From the NCBI GenBank assembly GCA_039105265.1, contig JAPFFF010000005.1, positions 2,589,501 through 2,653,500 of the forward strand: a DNA stretch of 64,000 bases. Reading direction: 5' to 3'. Below are positions 20,885 through 30,013 of the stretch, piece by piece. A program made the position numbers and the translations under genes. The notes under the pieces are model-generated. The model was not told the origin of the DNA. It did no database searches and worked only from the letters and a program-made list of their open reading frames with translations. Position 1 is the first letter of the stretch, and every line of letters starts with the position of its first letter. Source of the stretch: Tritrichomonas musculus. Taxonomy: Eukaryota > Parabasalia > Tritrichomonadida > Tritrichomonadidae.

Positions 20885-21462
20885 ATTAAATTTGAATTCT
20901 TATTCATTCATCATAAACTTTTTCTTTGAATAATGCGGAAAATTTTTCTTTTGAAAAAAAACAAAACATTCAATTCATTTGAAACCAAATTTTTAGAATA
21001 AGTATTGCCAATCCTATTCTTTTTCAATCACCAAACAATTGTTTAATATGATTTCTGCACTTTTTGCAAAATACTTATCAGAATTAAGAAGACACACACT
21101 ATTAAACAAATTAAAGATTATCAAAAATTATTATCAAATCAAAATAAGAAGATTCTAAAATATAATCAATTATCAACTCTTTTATAAAATGACAATATAA
21201 ATTTAGTAAAATAATAATTTCCACAAGATTCTTAATTAATAAATATCTGATATTAGTTATGCATGATACATGATATCATACAAAATTTAATATTGATAAC
21301 ATTTAAATTGATGTCAACGCCATTAAGATAAGGGTTAGTATCATAAATGGAGATAAATAAATTAATAAATATTATTCATTATTTATTGGTGTAAAATGGC
21401 AGCATTAATTGGTTTCATAAAACGGTTAAGCCATTACTTAACGTTCGAAAAGTGGCACTAAA
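20885..21462. other. Divergent AT-rich intergenic region
   Basis: It lies between the divergently oriented ankyrin and basic-protein genes. No ORF. It has a short inverted repeat, GTTAAG-CCATTA-CTTAAC, at about 21424-21441, 22 bases upstream of the next ATG, which may be a promoter element. Confidence 0.4.
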
Positions 21463-21834
21463 ATGTCTAAAGAAGAAGGCATTATATTCAACCCCGAAAA
21501 AAAAGAAATAATTAGTAAAAATAATTATCTCGACAGATCGCTCGAAGATATCTTGGAAGAAAATAAAAAGGCTCGACGAACAGAAGGCTCAAAATCAACA
21601 AGGAGAGGCAAAAGACAACGAACTGAAGGCTCAAAAAACAGACGTGGCACTGATTCAAAGAAATCATCGCGCCCAAATAGGAAAGAAACTCGAAAAGAAA
21701 AACCGAGCAAGCCTTCTTTAAAGAAAAATATTGATATCAAAGTTCCAGAAGCTACACTCCAAGATATTTTAAAGGATATCGGTGTTGATACCGAAGGATA
21801 TTCTCTTAGACTTGTAGCTACAAAGAAGAAGTAA
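21463..21834 (+). CDS. Small basic protein with UAP56-binding-like motif (possible mRNA export adaptor)
   Basis: A 123-residue, strongly basic protein. Residues 22-31 read YLDRSLEDIL, close to the UAP56-binding motif of ALY/Yra1 and UIF (L-D--SLD-II). A second similar stretch, ATLQDILKDIGV, lies near the C-terminus. Between them is an Arg/Lys/Ser-rich region suited to RNA binding. ALY-type adaptors normally carry an RRM, which is absent here; UIF-like adaptors do not. I infer a role in mRNA packaging or export only from the motif and charge. A ribosome- or chromatin-associated basic protein is an alternative. No clear TCA initiator precedes the ATG. Confidence 0.5.
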   Translation: MSKEEGIIFNPEKKEIISKNNYLDRSLEDILEENKKARRTEGSKSTRRGKRQRTEGSKNRRGTDSKKSSRPNRKETRKEKPSKPSLKKNIDIKVPEATLQDILKDIGVDTEGYSLRLVATKKK

Positions 21835-22552
21835 ATCTTTTTTTCGAAAACGAATTCAACTCAATTAAATTTTCTTATTGTATTTGACCAAAACAATCAA
21901 AATTATTTCGAGCGCTCTTTTTTTTCGTTCACATGCCCAAATAAAAAGTTTTATAATAACATTTTTTTTTTTCCCGCCTATTTTTATATTTAAAATTTGT
22001 TCTAAAAAAATAACCCATATTAACCGAACAGACCTCAAACATTTCTTCCAGAGCGAATTCATTAAGTTTGTGCAATCTGGTTACGGATGGCAATAAATAT
22101 ACATATTGCCACTTTTATCAATCAAACTTTGAGTACAGGAGACTTTTTTAATTTAAGAAATAAGAATGATGTGATTGCTTAGTTTACTATTATTTCAGAG
22201 ACACATCATGAAATTAATTTAGAAGTTGAAAATTTCAAGTTTTGAGTATTTAATCATCATTATTAACTATTACATCATCATTAGAAGCTTTCAAATGATT
22301 TGCAATCATTTTTTTAAAACAAAATATTAATATAGAATATTTCCATATGAGAAAAAAGATTTTATACACAACTACCACCATTAAACAACGATTTAATACA
22401 AATCAAAAATTGTTATAACAATTTTCTGTTTTGATTAATATAATAAAATATATATGATACTAATTTTATTTTCACAAATATATATTAGCTTATTTTACTT
22501 TATTTCAAACAAAACAGCACGCACATTTCTTGTTAAACACCTACATTCAATT
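21835..22552. other. AT-rich intergenic spacer
   Basis: It separates the convergent basic-protein and coiled-coil genes. There are long T runs near 21961-21973 and no supported gene or repeat. Confidence 0.5.
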
Positions 22553-23761
22553 CTATTTCTTTTTCTTTCTTTCTTTTTCCAAATTTTCTTTTCGTTGAAT
22601 TTCTTTGATTTTTGAAAGAAGTTCCATTTCTGCATCAAATGATTTATCTCTTTGCTCCTTAATACTGCTTTTGATCTTAGCAATTTCTCTTTCATTCATT
22701 ACTTTCATCATTTCAATTTTTCTAATCTTCTTCTTAATTAAAGATTCCTTGGCATGGTTGCTTGAAATCTTTTCGTTTAATTGTGATTGAAGATATTCTT
22801 TATCACCTTTGCTTTTTGATAATGCAATATCGAGCTTCTTTAATAACTCATCAGTTGTTGCATTTGGGATTTTACCTTCAAATGATATGTTTTCTTCAAC
22901 AAGAGATTTGATTCGTTCAAATTTTTGCTCAATCATGAGGCTTTGTGTATGCTTTTTCATTACTTCTTGCCTAAGTAAATTGAGTTCTTTTTCTTTTTGA
23001 TTACATTCATCAGTTAACCTTTTAATATCTGGCTCAAGATCATCTGCAATTTGATAATAAGGCAAAATCTCTTTATCTTCATCGTTATCAGGAACAATTG
23101 GTTTTTCCATTTCTATGTTAAGAAGATTTATCTCTTCTTTTAAATCGTCTATTTCCTTATTTGTATATCGAATTGAATTTTCTAAAAAAACTAAGTTTTC
23201 CATTTGTGGCTTTAAGTCTATCCTATCTTCATTAGGAATAGAAGATTTGATTTCAAGACCGGTAATTAAAATTTCAGCATCTTTAGCTGCCCGACGATAA
23301 TCTCGCGTAGCTGTTTTCAATTCTCGTTTTCTTCCTTTTTGAAATGATTCATTTTCTTTTTGCTTTCTGTTATTTTGCGAAATTTCAAATAATCTTGACT
23401 TAACATCCACAGTATCGTTTTCAAGTTTAGCGATTTCTTCATTCTGATGCACAATATCATTTTGAAGCATCGCATTTGCGTTATGAAGCTTATCTACTTT
23501 ATTTCTTGTGACGGATACTTTTTGTTTTAATCTCCCTAGTAATTGGTAATGATCTTCTGAAATTCCTTCAAAAGCTTCTTCACTAAAATCAGGTTCAACA
23601 GTTTGCGGCTTATTGGTTTTTCTAACAGATTTAACTTGATTTTGAGAAATCTCTGATCTTTTTTTTAAAAGCTGCCTTTGGATTTCTTTTATATCTTCTT
23701 CTGTTTCATAGATTTGTTGGCGAATCTTTTCAAGCTTTTGATCTTTTTCGAGTAAAGACAT
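22553..23761 (-). CDS. Coiled-coil protein of unknown function
   Basis: A 402-residue protein with ATG at 23759-23761. Long heptad-like, Glu/Lys/Leu-rich segments cover about residues 1-45, 75-150, 195-235 and 250-400, broken by a short acidic linker (PIVPDNDEDKEILPYYQ, about 228-245). The C-terminus is a run of lysines. No globular domain is seen. The make-up suits a structural protein of the cytoskeleton or a flagellar/axostyle component, but the sequence does not prove that. It is the gene immediately downstream of the PIMT gene on the same strand. Confidence 0.68.
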   Translation of the reverse strand: MSLLEKDQKLEKIRQQIYETEEDIKEIQRQLLKKRSEISQNQVKSVRKTNKPQTVEPDFSEEAFEGISEDHYQLLGRLKQKVSVTRNKVDKLHNANAMLQNDIVHQNEEIAKLENDTVDVKSRLFEISQNNRKQKENESFQKGRKRELKTATRDYRRAAKDAEILITGLEIKSSIPNEDRIDLKPQMENLVFLENSIRYTNKEIDDLKEEINLLNIEMEKPIVPDNDEDKEILPYYQIADDLEPDIKRLTDECNQKEKELNLLRQEVMKKHTQSLMIEQKFERIKSLVEENISFEGKIPNATTDELLKKLDIALSKSKGDKEYLQSQLNEKISSNHAKESLIKKKIRKIEMMKVMNEREIAKIKSSIKEQRDKSFDAEMELLSKIKEIQRKENLEKERKKKK

Positions 23762-23988
23762 ATTTTGTACGTTTAGCGATATAAAATTTTCTTTATGAAA
23801 TCAATAAATTGATTTTGGACTGATATTCATCACAACTCTTCAATAAGCTCTATAATATTATGCATTTATAGGCTTGCCGACGATTGTTTATTTATCATGA
23901 AAATCTACAAACTTTGGTAATAAAAAATAATTTTTTTAATAAAATTATATTTTTCATACATGATGAAAAATAGACAAACAAAGAAATT

Positions 23989-24669
23989 TCATAAATACTT
24001 ATTCTTTAAAAACTTTGGAGGAGAAGTTAAAGGAACAAACATAACATCACAAACATGCTTTTTCACTGGCTTTCCTTCAGCATCCAATGTATATGCATAC
24101 AAAACTTGTTCACCACTACTTAATTCAACAGGGATGATTAATAACCCGTTAGGTTTAAGTTGCTTTAATAACGTACCAACAACTTCAGGTTGTGCAGCAG
24201 CTCCAACATGAATCACATTGTAAGGCGCATGATCTGGAAGACCAAGTCGTCCATCTCCAAGCGATATTTGAAATTTGTCTTCTGGAATGAATTTTTTAAC
24301 AGCTTCAATTGATCTTGGAACAAGAGGTGCAATATGCTCGATTCCGTAAGCCTTGTCGCACATTTTTGCCATGCAAGCTACAATATATCCCGATCCACTA
24401 CCAATATCTAGTGCTGTAGTTCCTGGTCCAAGGAAGGGAGCCATTTGATCAAGCATCATTGCATGCATGTGAGGCGCGCTGATCGTGACATCATAACCAA
24501 TAGGAAGTGGTCTATCTTCATAAGCACAGCTTAAAAACTCTGGAAGAACAAATGCGCCACGATCTATTGCTAACATAGCATCAAACGCTGCTTTTTCGTT
24601 AACTAAGCGACTTCTTTTTAGATTTTTAACAAGTTCTTCATTGCTTGATCCTGTGCATCTCCAAGCCAT
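23989..24669 (-). CDS. Protein-L-isoaspartate O-methyltransferase
   Basis: A 226-residue enzyme, the usual length. It starts MAWRCTGSSNEELVKNLKR, the typical PCMT opening (MAW---G-S--ELV-NL). It contains TISAPHMHA (residues 62-70), the SAM-binding motif I LDIGSGSGY (87-95), GDGRLGLPDHAPYNVIHVGAAA and LKPNGLLIIPV. It methylates isoaspartyl residues in aged proteins with S-adenosylmethionine, so that they can be repaired, in the cytosol. All key motifs are intact. The ATG is preceded by ATATCA, possibly a minimal initiator overlapping the start. Confidence 0.95.
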   Translation of the reverse strand: MAWRCTGSSNEELVKNLKRSRLVNEKAAFDAMLAIDRGAFVLPEFLSCAYEDRPLPIGYDVTISAPHMHAMMLDQMAPFLGPGTTALDIGSGSGYIVACMAKMCDKAYGIEHIAPLVPRSIEAVKKFIPEDKFQISLGDGRLGLPDHAPYNVIHVGAAAQPEVVGTLLKQLKPNGLLIIPVELSSGEQVLYAYTLDAEGKPVKKHVCDVMFVPLTSPPKFLKNKYL

Positions 24670-25079
24670 TTGATATTGCTGTTGTTAATAACAAAATTTT
24701 GAAATTCGATTTTTTTTTTCAAATAAAAAGTTAATTCAATAATTGAGAAAACATATTCAATTCTCAATAAAAATACATATCAAGTTTTTAAATCAGGATA
24801 TTAAAAAAATTCCCCAATTATTACAAATTTATTACTTTCTCATCGTATTGAAAAATTCAAAAAATTTTTGATGTTTGAAAAAGTTTCAAAACTCAAAAGA
24901 TGAATGCACTCAAGAAAATGCAACTACGTAAGGATAAACATCATTATATTAAATGAACTTGACACAATGCTTTAGGAATAAATACAACAATATTAAAAAA
25001 AAATATAAACAAATATTTTATATCAAATAACGAATACTAAAATATAATCACAAAAAAATAAAAATAAAAAAAATAATAC
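24670..25079. other. AT-rich intergenic spacer
   Basis: 410 bases between the PIMT start and the end of the CKK gene, both on the minus strand. No ORF or repeat; presumably it holds the PIMT promoter and the 3' end of the CKK gene. Confidence 0.5.
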
Positions 25080-28000
25080 TTACAAAGCAACAGCATCAAC
25101 ATCACGAGTAAATCCAAGTTCATTATCAAGTATAATGAATTTCATATTATCCGTATTAAGTGAATAATATGCTCCTGCCTTCAAACTTTTTTCATCTATC
25201 ACATCGTTTCCAGTTCCCCAAATTTTAGAAATCGAACGAGTTTTGTTATCCAAGGCGTAAATTCCATACACGTCGTACTTGAAAGGATTGATCACGAGAA
25301 CAAATTGTTTCAAGTAGTTCTTTTTCAACAATTCTTTAACTTCAGGGAAGAAAGGCTTATTCTTCAAGAAAGCGAACATCTTTCGAATATTTGGTCCCTT
25401 TAATAACATTTTTTCATCCTCATCATTATTTATATTTTTAACGCTGGAACTTTTTGAAGGAAAAGTTTCTATACTATCCTCATCCTCATCTTCATCATCT
25501 TCCTCTAGCATGAATTGCTCTTTTGCTTTCTGAAAGAAGTGAGTTGGGAATTTACAAGCAATACTAAAGTTAGTTGGCTCAACGAAATTTTCAATTTCAG
25601 AAGACGAGTTCGATTGATCTTCCTCTTTGTCGGTAGGAATGATGATTGGCGCAATGCCCAAACGATGCTGATGTGGCCTTCCCAAGTTTGGATTCGCTGG
25701 AAGTATGAACTTAATCCTTGGCCTTTCTTCAAGGCCATTTGGACTAATTTTTGGTGCCTGTTGTTGTTGTTGCTGTTGCTCTTTCTTCTCTTCTTTCTCG
25801 TTCTCGTTGTCAATGAGAGTCGGAATGAACTGGTTCATCACTTCTTTCATGAGAGGAATGTCTATTGAATGCGTGTCATCGTCATCGTTGACATCGAGAG
25901 TGTTGCTGCTCTGCGTGGCCTTCGCGCTCTGGCTGTCTGACGAGGATGCGAGAGTCGGAATTCGGGAGGTTGAAAGGAGAAGAGGCTGCTCGCTGCCACT
26001 CTCGCTCGCGCTGTTTTTCGTCCTGCTGTTGTTCATTGATGATGATGAGGAAGACGTCTTGAGTGGAAGTTGCGGCTGCTGCTGGGAAGGCTTTGCCGGC
26101 GCGGCATTGTGCAGCTGGAATTGCAGCTTTTGTGAAGGCGTCTGAGGAGTCTTTTGTTGAGGCTGAGGCTGCTGCTTTGATGGCTGCGGCGTCTTTGACT
26201 GCTGCTGCGTTGGGTGCTGCTTTTGGGCTTGCTGAGGAGTCTTTGGAGGCTGCTGCTTCTGGACGGGAACAGGAATCTTTGACTGCTTCTGTGGCCCGTC
26301 TCCAGCTGGCGGCGAGGACTTCTGCTGCTGCTGACTCTGACCTCGCTGTGGAGTCGCTGCCGGCGGCGGTGGCGAGAACTTGTGTGGCTGCTGCTGCTGC
26401 TGAGGCTTCTGCGGAGTCGGCTGCTGCTGGCTCTGTGCACGCTGCTGCGCTGTGGCTGTTGTTGGCGGCGGCGAGAACTTGTGTGGCTGCTGCTGCTGCT
26501 GAGGCTTCTGCGGAGTCGGCTGCTGCTGGCTCTGTGCACGCTGCTGCGCTGTGGCTGTTGTTGGCGGTGGCGAGAACTTGTGTGGCTGCTGCTGCTGAGG
26601 CTTCTGCGGAGTCGGCTGCTGCTGGCTCTGTGCACGCTGCTGCGCTGTGGCTGTTGTTGGCGGCGGAGAGAACTTGTGTGGCTGCTGCTGCTGAGGCTTC
26701 TGCGGAGTCGGCTGCTGAGAAGCGGGCGCTTTTTGTGGAGTATGTATCTGGAACCTCGGCTGCTGCTGCTGATTTTGCTGCTGCGATGCGGGGGTGCCTT
26801 GAACTGGCGTCTGCTGTTGCTGAGTCTTTTGGGGAGTCTGAATCTGGAACCTCTGTGGTGGCTGCTGATGCATTTGTTGCTGTTGTTGCTGCGGTTTTTG
26901 AGGAGTTGGTTGCTGCTGAGCTTGGACATACTGGGGCGTTTGCTGCTTATTTTGAGATTGTTGAGAAGATTGCGCATTTTGCTGTGGCTTTTGCGGTGTT
27001 TGTATTCCGAGTTTCTGCTGCTGTTGTTGCTGAGGAGGAGTTGGCGGCTTCTGCTGGGTTTTTTGTTGCTGCTGCTGAGGAGTTGGACGTTGCTGCGGTG
27101 TTTGTTGAGGTTTCGGAGTTTGTTGTTGTTGTTGTGGTGTTTGCTGCTGTTTTGGTGTTTGTTGAGGTTTCGGAGTTTGTTGTTGTTGTTGTTGCTGTGG
27201 TGTTTGCTGTTGTTTTGGAGTTTGTTGCTGTTGTTTTGGAGTTTGTTGCTGCTGTTTTGGCGTTTGTTGCTGCTGTTTTGGCGTTTGTTGAGGTTTCGGA
27301 GTTTGTTGTTGTTGTTGTTGTTGTTGCTGCTGTTTTGGAATTTGTTGCTGTTGTTGCGGTGTTTGCTGAGGTTTTGGCGTTTGCTGTTGCTGTGGCGTTT
27401 GTTGTTTTTGTGGTGTTAGTTGAGGTTTTGGTGTTTGCTGCTGCTGCTGTTGCTGCTGTTTTGGAATTTGTTGCTGTTGTTGCGGTGTTTGTTGAGGTTT
27501 TGGAGTTTGTTGCTGTTGTTGCGGTGTTTGTTGAGGTTTTAGCGTTTGCTGTTGCTGTGGTGTTTGTTGTTTTGGTGGTGTTAGTTGAGGTTTTGGTGTT
27601 TGTTGCTGCTGCGTTTGCTGTTGTTGAGATCTTTGAGGAGTTTCATGTTGCTGGAGTTGCTGTTGTTTTGGAATTTGTTGTTGTTGTTGTTGTTGTTGCT
27701 GTTGCTGTTGCTGTGGTTTTTGTGGAATTTGCTGCTGCTGAGGTCTTTGCTGATTTGGTTGTTGAGGTTTTTGCTGGTTTGATTGTTGCTGCTGCGATGA
27801 TTGAACATGCCGTGGCTTTTGCTGCACTTGCTGCTGCTGTTGAACATTGTTTTGCTGACCTTGGCCCTGATTTTGCTGACCTTGATTTCGAGAATGCTTT
27901 AGTGCTGGTTTTGGTGAATCTTGAAATGCTGGTTGAATTCGCTGCTTTAGAGGCTCAGAAGGAACAGGTTTTGGCATTTTGAATCTCGAAGGGAGAGTTG

Positions 28001-29126
28001 CTGCAAGATCAATAACTTCTGGCTGGTTTCCTTCTTGTTTTGGCTGATTGTGCTGATTTTGCTGTTGTTGGTTATGAATAACTTTGTTGTTTTGATTATT
28101 ATTACTTGATGGCTTTGGCTTTGGTTCATTTGGATTTTGCATGTTTGCATTGACAATATTCTTTTGCGGAGCTGGCATTGCAGATGATGACCTTGGAGCT
28201 GGATTTTGGTTTAATCTTTGAATTGGATTTTTTGTAGATTCAGTATTTTGCTTTTTCTCATGCGCCTGCGATGGCATTTTTTGCTTTTGAGCAGAAGAAG
28301 ATCGATTCGACGAATTTCTATTTTGATTATTCTGCGATTTTCTCGTTGGTTGGTTAGGATTTTTCGATTGAGAAGCAGATTGTTGTTGGACTGGAGGCTG
28401 CGCTTTTTGCTGCTGAGAGGTTTGATTCACTGAAATCCTTATTGCTGGTTGCGGTGTTTCATTAACCGAGGGTTTTTGATCATCAGAATCATCTCTTTTA
28501 ATAATTTTAATAGGCTTTCTCATTACTTTTTTCTTTTCATTTACAGCTGCCGATTCTTTTTCGAATTCTTCCATAATTTCGTTTTTCTTCTTAAGCAATT
28601 TTTCATAAAGTTCAGCATCTTTTGGATCAACGGGCTTTGATTGAGAACCAGAAGTTGGAGTACCATGCCTAATTGGAATTCTTGATTGAGATTGATGCGT
28701 TTGCTGTTGCTTTTGCGCATGCTGCTGATTTTGAATATACGCACTTCCTAACTTTGTTTCATCTACTGTTGTTGGAGGAATTACTGGACTGATCTCGCGT
28801 GGATCATTTCTACCTGGATTTCTAGATTTCCTTCTTATATTCGATGGAGATTCTTGGATATTAATTGCTACACTAGTAGAAGAATTTGAAGGCGAGTAAT
28901 AATAGGTATATAATTCTGAAGGAGTAATTGATGCACGCTCAGCATCTCTTCGTTTCCGTGAAGGGGCATTGAGAAGTTCTGATCTGTCAGCTGCAGACTG
29001 TCTTGAACGGGATCTTGAATACTGATTTTCAACTGAAAAATTTCGGTGAGGAGCTTTTTTCCGAGATGGCTCTAGGTCCCGTATTTTATTTACTGAGCCC
29101 GAGCGATTGCTATTGGGCCTAGACAT
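25080..29126 (-). CDS. Giant poly-Q protein with C-terminal CKK (CAMSAP-type) microtubule-binding domain
   Basis: 1348 residues. The N-terminal 350 are basic, Ser/Asn/Arg-rich. Residues about 400-1090 are extreme Gln/Pro/Thr low complexity (QQTPK-type units), including four near-identical copies of a unit of about 32 residues containing PHKFSPPPTTATAQQRAQ. An acidic stretch precedes the last 105 residues, which form a folded domain: IRKMFAFLKNKPFFPEVKEL, then YLKQFVLVINPFKYDVYGIY, ISKIWGTGNDVIDEKSLKAG and LGFTRDVDAVAL. This follows the CKK domain of CAMSAP/Patronin (LILF...YR-LY, KL-G-GP--I, YKYN---K-F, SVDAITI). CKK domains bind microtubule minus ends. No calponin-homology domain is present, unlike animal CAMSAPs. 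A role at the parabasalid microtubule skeleton is inference. Local GC content is raised by CAG/CTG-type codons. Confidence 0.72.
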   Translation of the reverse strand: MSRPNSNRSGSVNKIRDLEPSRKKAPHRNFSVENQYSRSRSRQSAADRSELLNAPSRKRRDAERASITPSELYTYYYSPSNSSTSVAINIQESPSNIRRKSRNPGRNDPREISPVIPPTTVDETKLGSAYIQNQQHAQKQQQTHQSQSRIPIRHGTPTSGSQSKPVDPKDAELYEKLLKKKNEIMEEFEKESAAVNEKKKVMRKPIKIIKRDDSDDQKPSVNETPQPAIRISVNQTSQQQKAQPPVQQQSASQSKNPNQPTRKSQNNQNRNSSNRSSSAQKQKMPSQAHEKKQNTESTKNPIQRLNQNPAPRSSSAMPAPQKNIVNANMQNPNEPKPKPSSNNNQNNKVIHNQQQQNQHNQPKQEGNQPEVIDLAATLPSRFKMPKPVPSEPLKQRIQPAFQDSPKPALKHSRNQGQQNQGQGQQNNVQQQQQVQQKPRHVQSSQQQQSNQQKPQQPNQQRPQQQQIPQKPQQQQQQQQQQQQQIPKQQQLQQHETPQRSQQQQTQQQQTPKPQLTPPKQQTPQQQQTLKPQQTPQQQQQTPKPQQTPQQQQQIPKQQQQQQQQTPKPQLTPQKQQTPQQQQTPKPQQTPQQQQQIPKQQQQQQQQQQTPKPQQTPKQQQQTPKQQQQTPKQQQQTPKQQQTPQQQQQQQTPKPQQTPKQQQTPQQQQQTPKPQQTPQQRPTPQQQQQKTQQKPPTPPQQQQQQKLGIQTPQKPQQNAQSSQQSQNKQQTPQYVQAQQQPTPQKPQQQQQQMHQQPPQRFQIQTPQKTQQQQTPVQGTPASQQQNQQQQPRFQIHTPQKAPASQQPTPQKPQQQQPHKFSPPPTTATAQQRAQSQQQPTPQKPQQQQPHKFSPPPTTATAQQRAQSQQQPTPQKPQQQQQPHKFSPPPTTATAQQRAQSQQQPTPQKPQQQQQPHKFSPPPPAATPQRGQSQQQQKSSPPAGDGPQKQSKIPVPVQKQQPPKTPQQAQKQHPTQQQSKTPQPSKQQPQPQQKTPQTPSQKLQFQLHNAAPAKPSQQQPQLPLKTSSSSSSMNNSRTKNSASESGSEQPLLLSTSRIPTLASSSDSQSAKATQSSNTLDVNDDDDTHSIDIPLMKEVMNQFIPTLIDNENEKEEKKEQQQQQQQAPKISPNGLEERPRIKFILPANPNLGRPHQHRLGIAPIIIPTDKEEDQSNSSSEIENFVEPTNFSIACKFPTHFFQKAKEQFMLEEDDEDEDEDSIETFPSKSSSVKNINNDEDEKMLLKGPNIRKMFAFLKNKPFFPEVKELLKKNYLKQFVLVINPFKYDVYGIYALDNKTRSISKIWGTGNDVIDEKSLKAGAYYSLNTDNMKFIILDNELGFTRDVDAVAL
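26380..26720 (-). repeat. Four tandem ~96-bp coding repeats in the poly-Q region
   Basis: A unit of about 93-99 bases encoding QQPTPQKPQQQQPHKFSPPP and TTATAQQRAQSQ recurs almost without change. Copies differ mainly by the number of CAG-type codons (short Gln runs of different length) and single codons, which implies recent unequal exchange or slippage. Confidence 0.8.
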
Positions 29127-29246
29127 CGAAAGAAAAAAAACTCGGTAATTAAAGTTTTACTTTCAGAAAAAAAGTTTCCCCGTTTATTTTGAATCAAAAA
29201 GTGAAAATAGCGATTTCAAATTCTGTGAAACATTAACAAAATCAAA

Positions 29247-29831
29247 ATGTCTAAAAATAGTGATTCAGATGAAAAATCTGATAATGAAATGTCAGGAAGT
29301 TCTGAAAGTGATGATGATAGTGACCAAGGAGCTCCATCAGTTCCTGAAATAAATTTTCAGCCTCAATTATCACCATTTTCAGCATCTCAATCTAAGCCAG
29401 ACGAAGATTTCCGTTCTAAACATCCTTTATTTGATGCTCCAGAAAGAATTGATGACCATGATGAACTAAATGCACAAGAAAAACTTTCAAGTGATGACGA
29501 TGCAGATAATAATGATGACGATAATCAGGAACAGAATCAAGAAAACAGCAGTATTATTATTGATGCAAATGATAATAATAATAATGATAATAATTTTGTA
29601 GAAGATCACGGAAAACCTTCAAGCGTTCTTGCCATGGATCATGAGAATCATAATTTTATTCATTCAAACCTAATTCCTCAAGATTCCAATGCTAATGAAT
29701 CCGATGAAATTTCTATGTGGCGCAAATTTTCTCTTCCACCAACACCAGATCCAGACGATACGGAAATTGATGCAGCTATACAGGATCAATTTTCTATTTC
29801 AAAATTACTTCAACAAATTAGAACAACTTAA
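29247..29831 (+). CDS. Acidic low-complexity protein of unknown function
   Basis: 194 residues, rich in Asp, Glu, Ser and Asn, with a long Asp/Asn-rich run at about residues 80-120. The C-terminal 40 residues are less simple (MWRKFSLPPTPDPDDTEIDA, then ISKLLQQIRTT) and may be a short helical interaction motif. No family recognised. It is divergent from the CKK gene, with 120 bases between start codons. Acidic proteins of this kind are often chromatin-associated or serve as transcriptional cofactors, but this is only compositional. Confidence 0.6.
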   Translation: MSKNSDSDEKSDNEMSGSSESDDDSDQGAPSVPEINFQPQLSPFSASQSKPDEDFRSKHPLFDAPERIDDHDELNAQEKLSSDDDADNNDDDNQEQNQENSSIIIDANDNNNNDNNFVEDHGKPSSVLAMDHENHNFIHSNLIPQDSNANESDEISMWRKFSLPPTPDPDDTEIDAAIQDQFSISKLLQQIRTT

Positions 29832-30013
29832 GCCACAATTTATTTTTATTTGAAGGAATTAATATAAATATATATATATATATAAAATGTGTTACATAAT
29901 AAATGTTTATTCACATAGTTAAATATTATTATAGTATTATTATAATATTGTTCAACATCATTAACATAGTTAAATATTATAATAATATTCTAACAGTAAT
30001 TGTATTCATTAAT
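29832..30013. other. Convergent AT-rich spacer with (TA)n tract
   Basis: It lies between two convergent genes and contains a TATATA run at about 29870-29884 and an imperfect direct repeat, AGTTAAATATTAT, at about 29918 and 29963. Confidence 0.5.

Noticed and set aside
26063-27982. 639-codon and several other long frames on the plus strand opposite the poly-Q gene
   Set aside because: They arise because CAG/CTG-type repeats lack stops in all frames. The products are Ala/Val or Leu-rich low complexity, and the minus-strand frame alone has a folded CKK domain.
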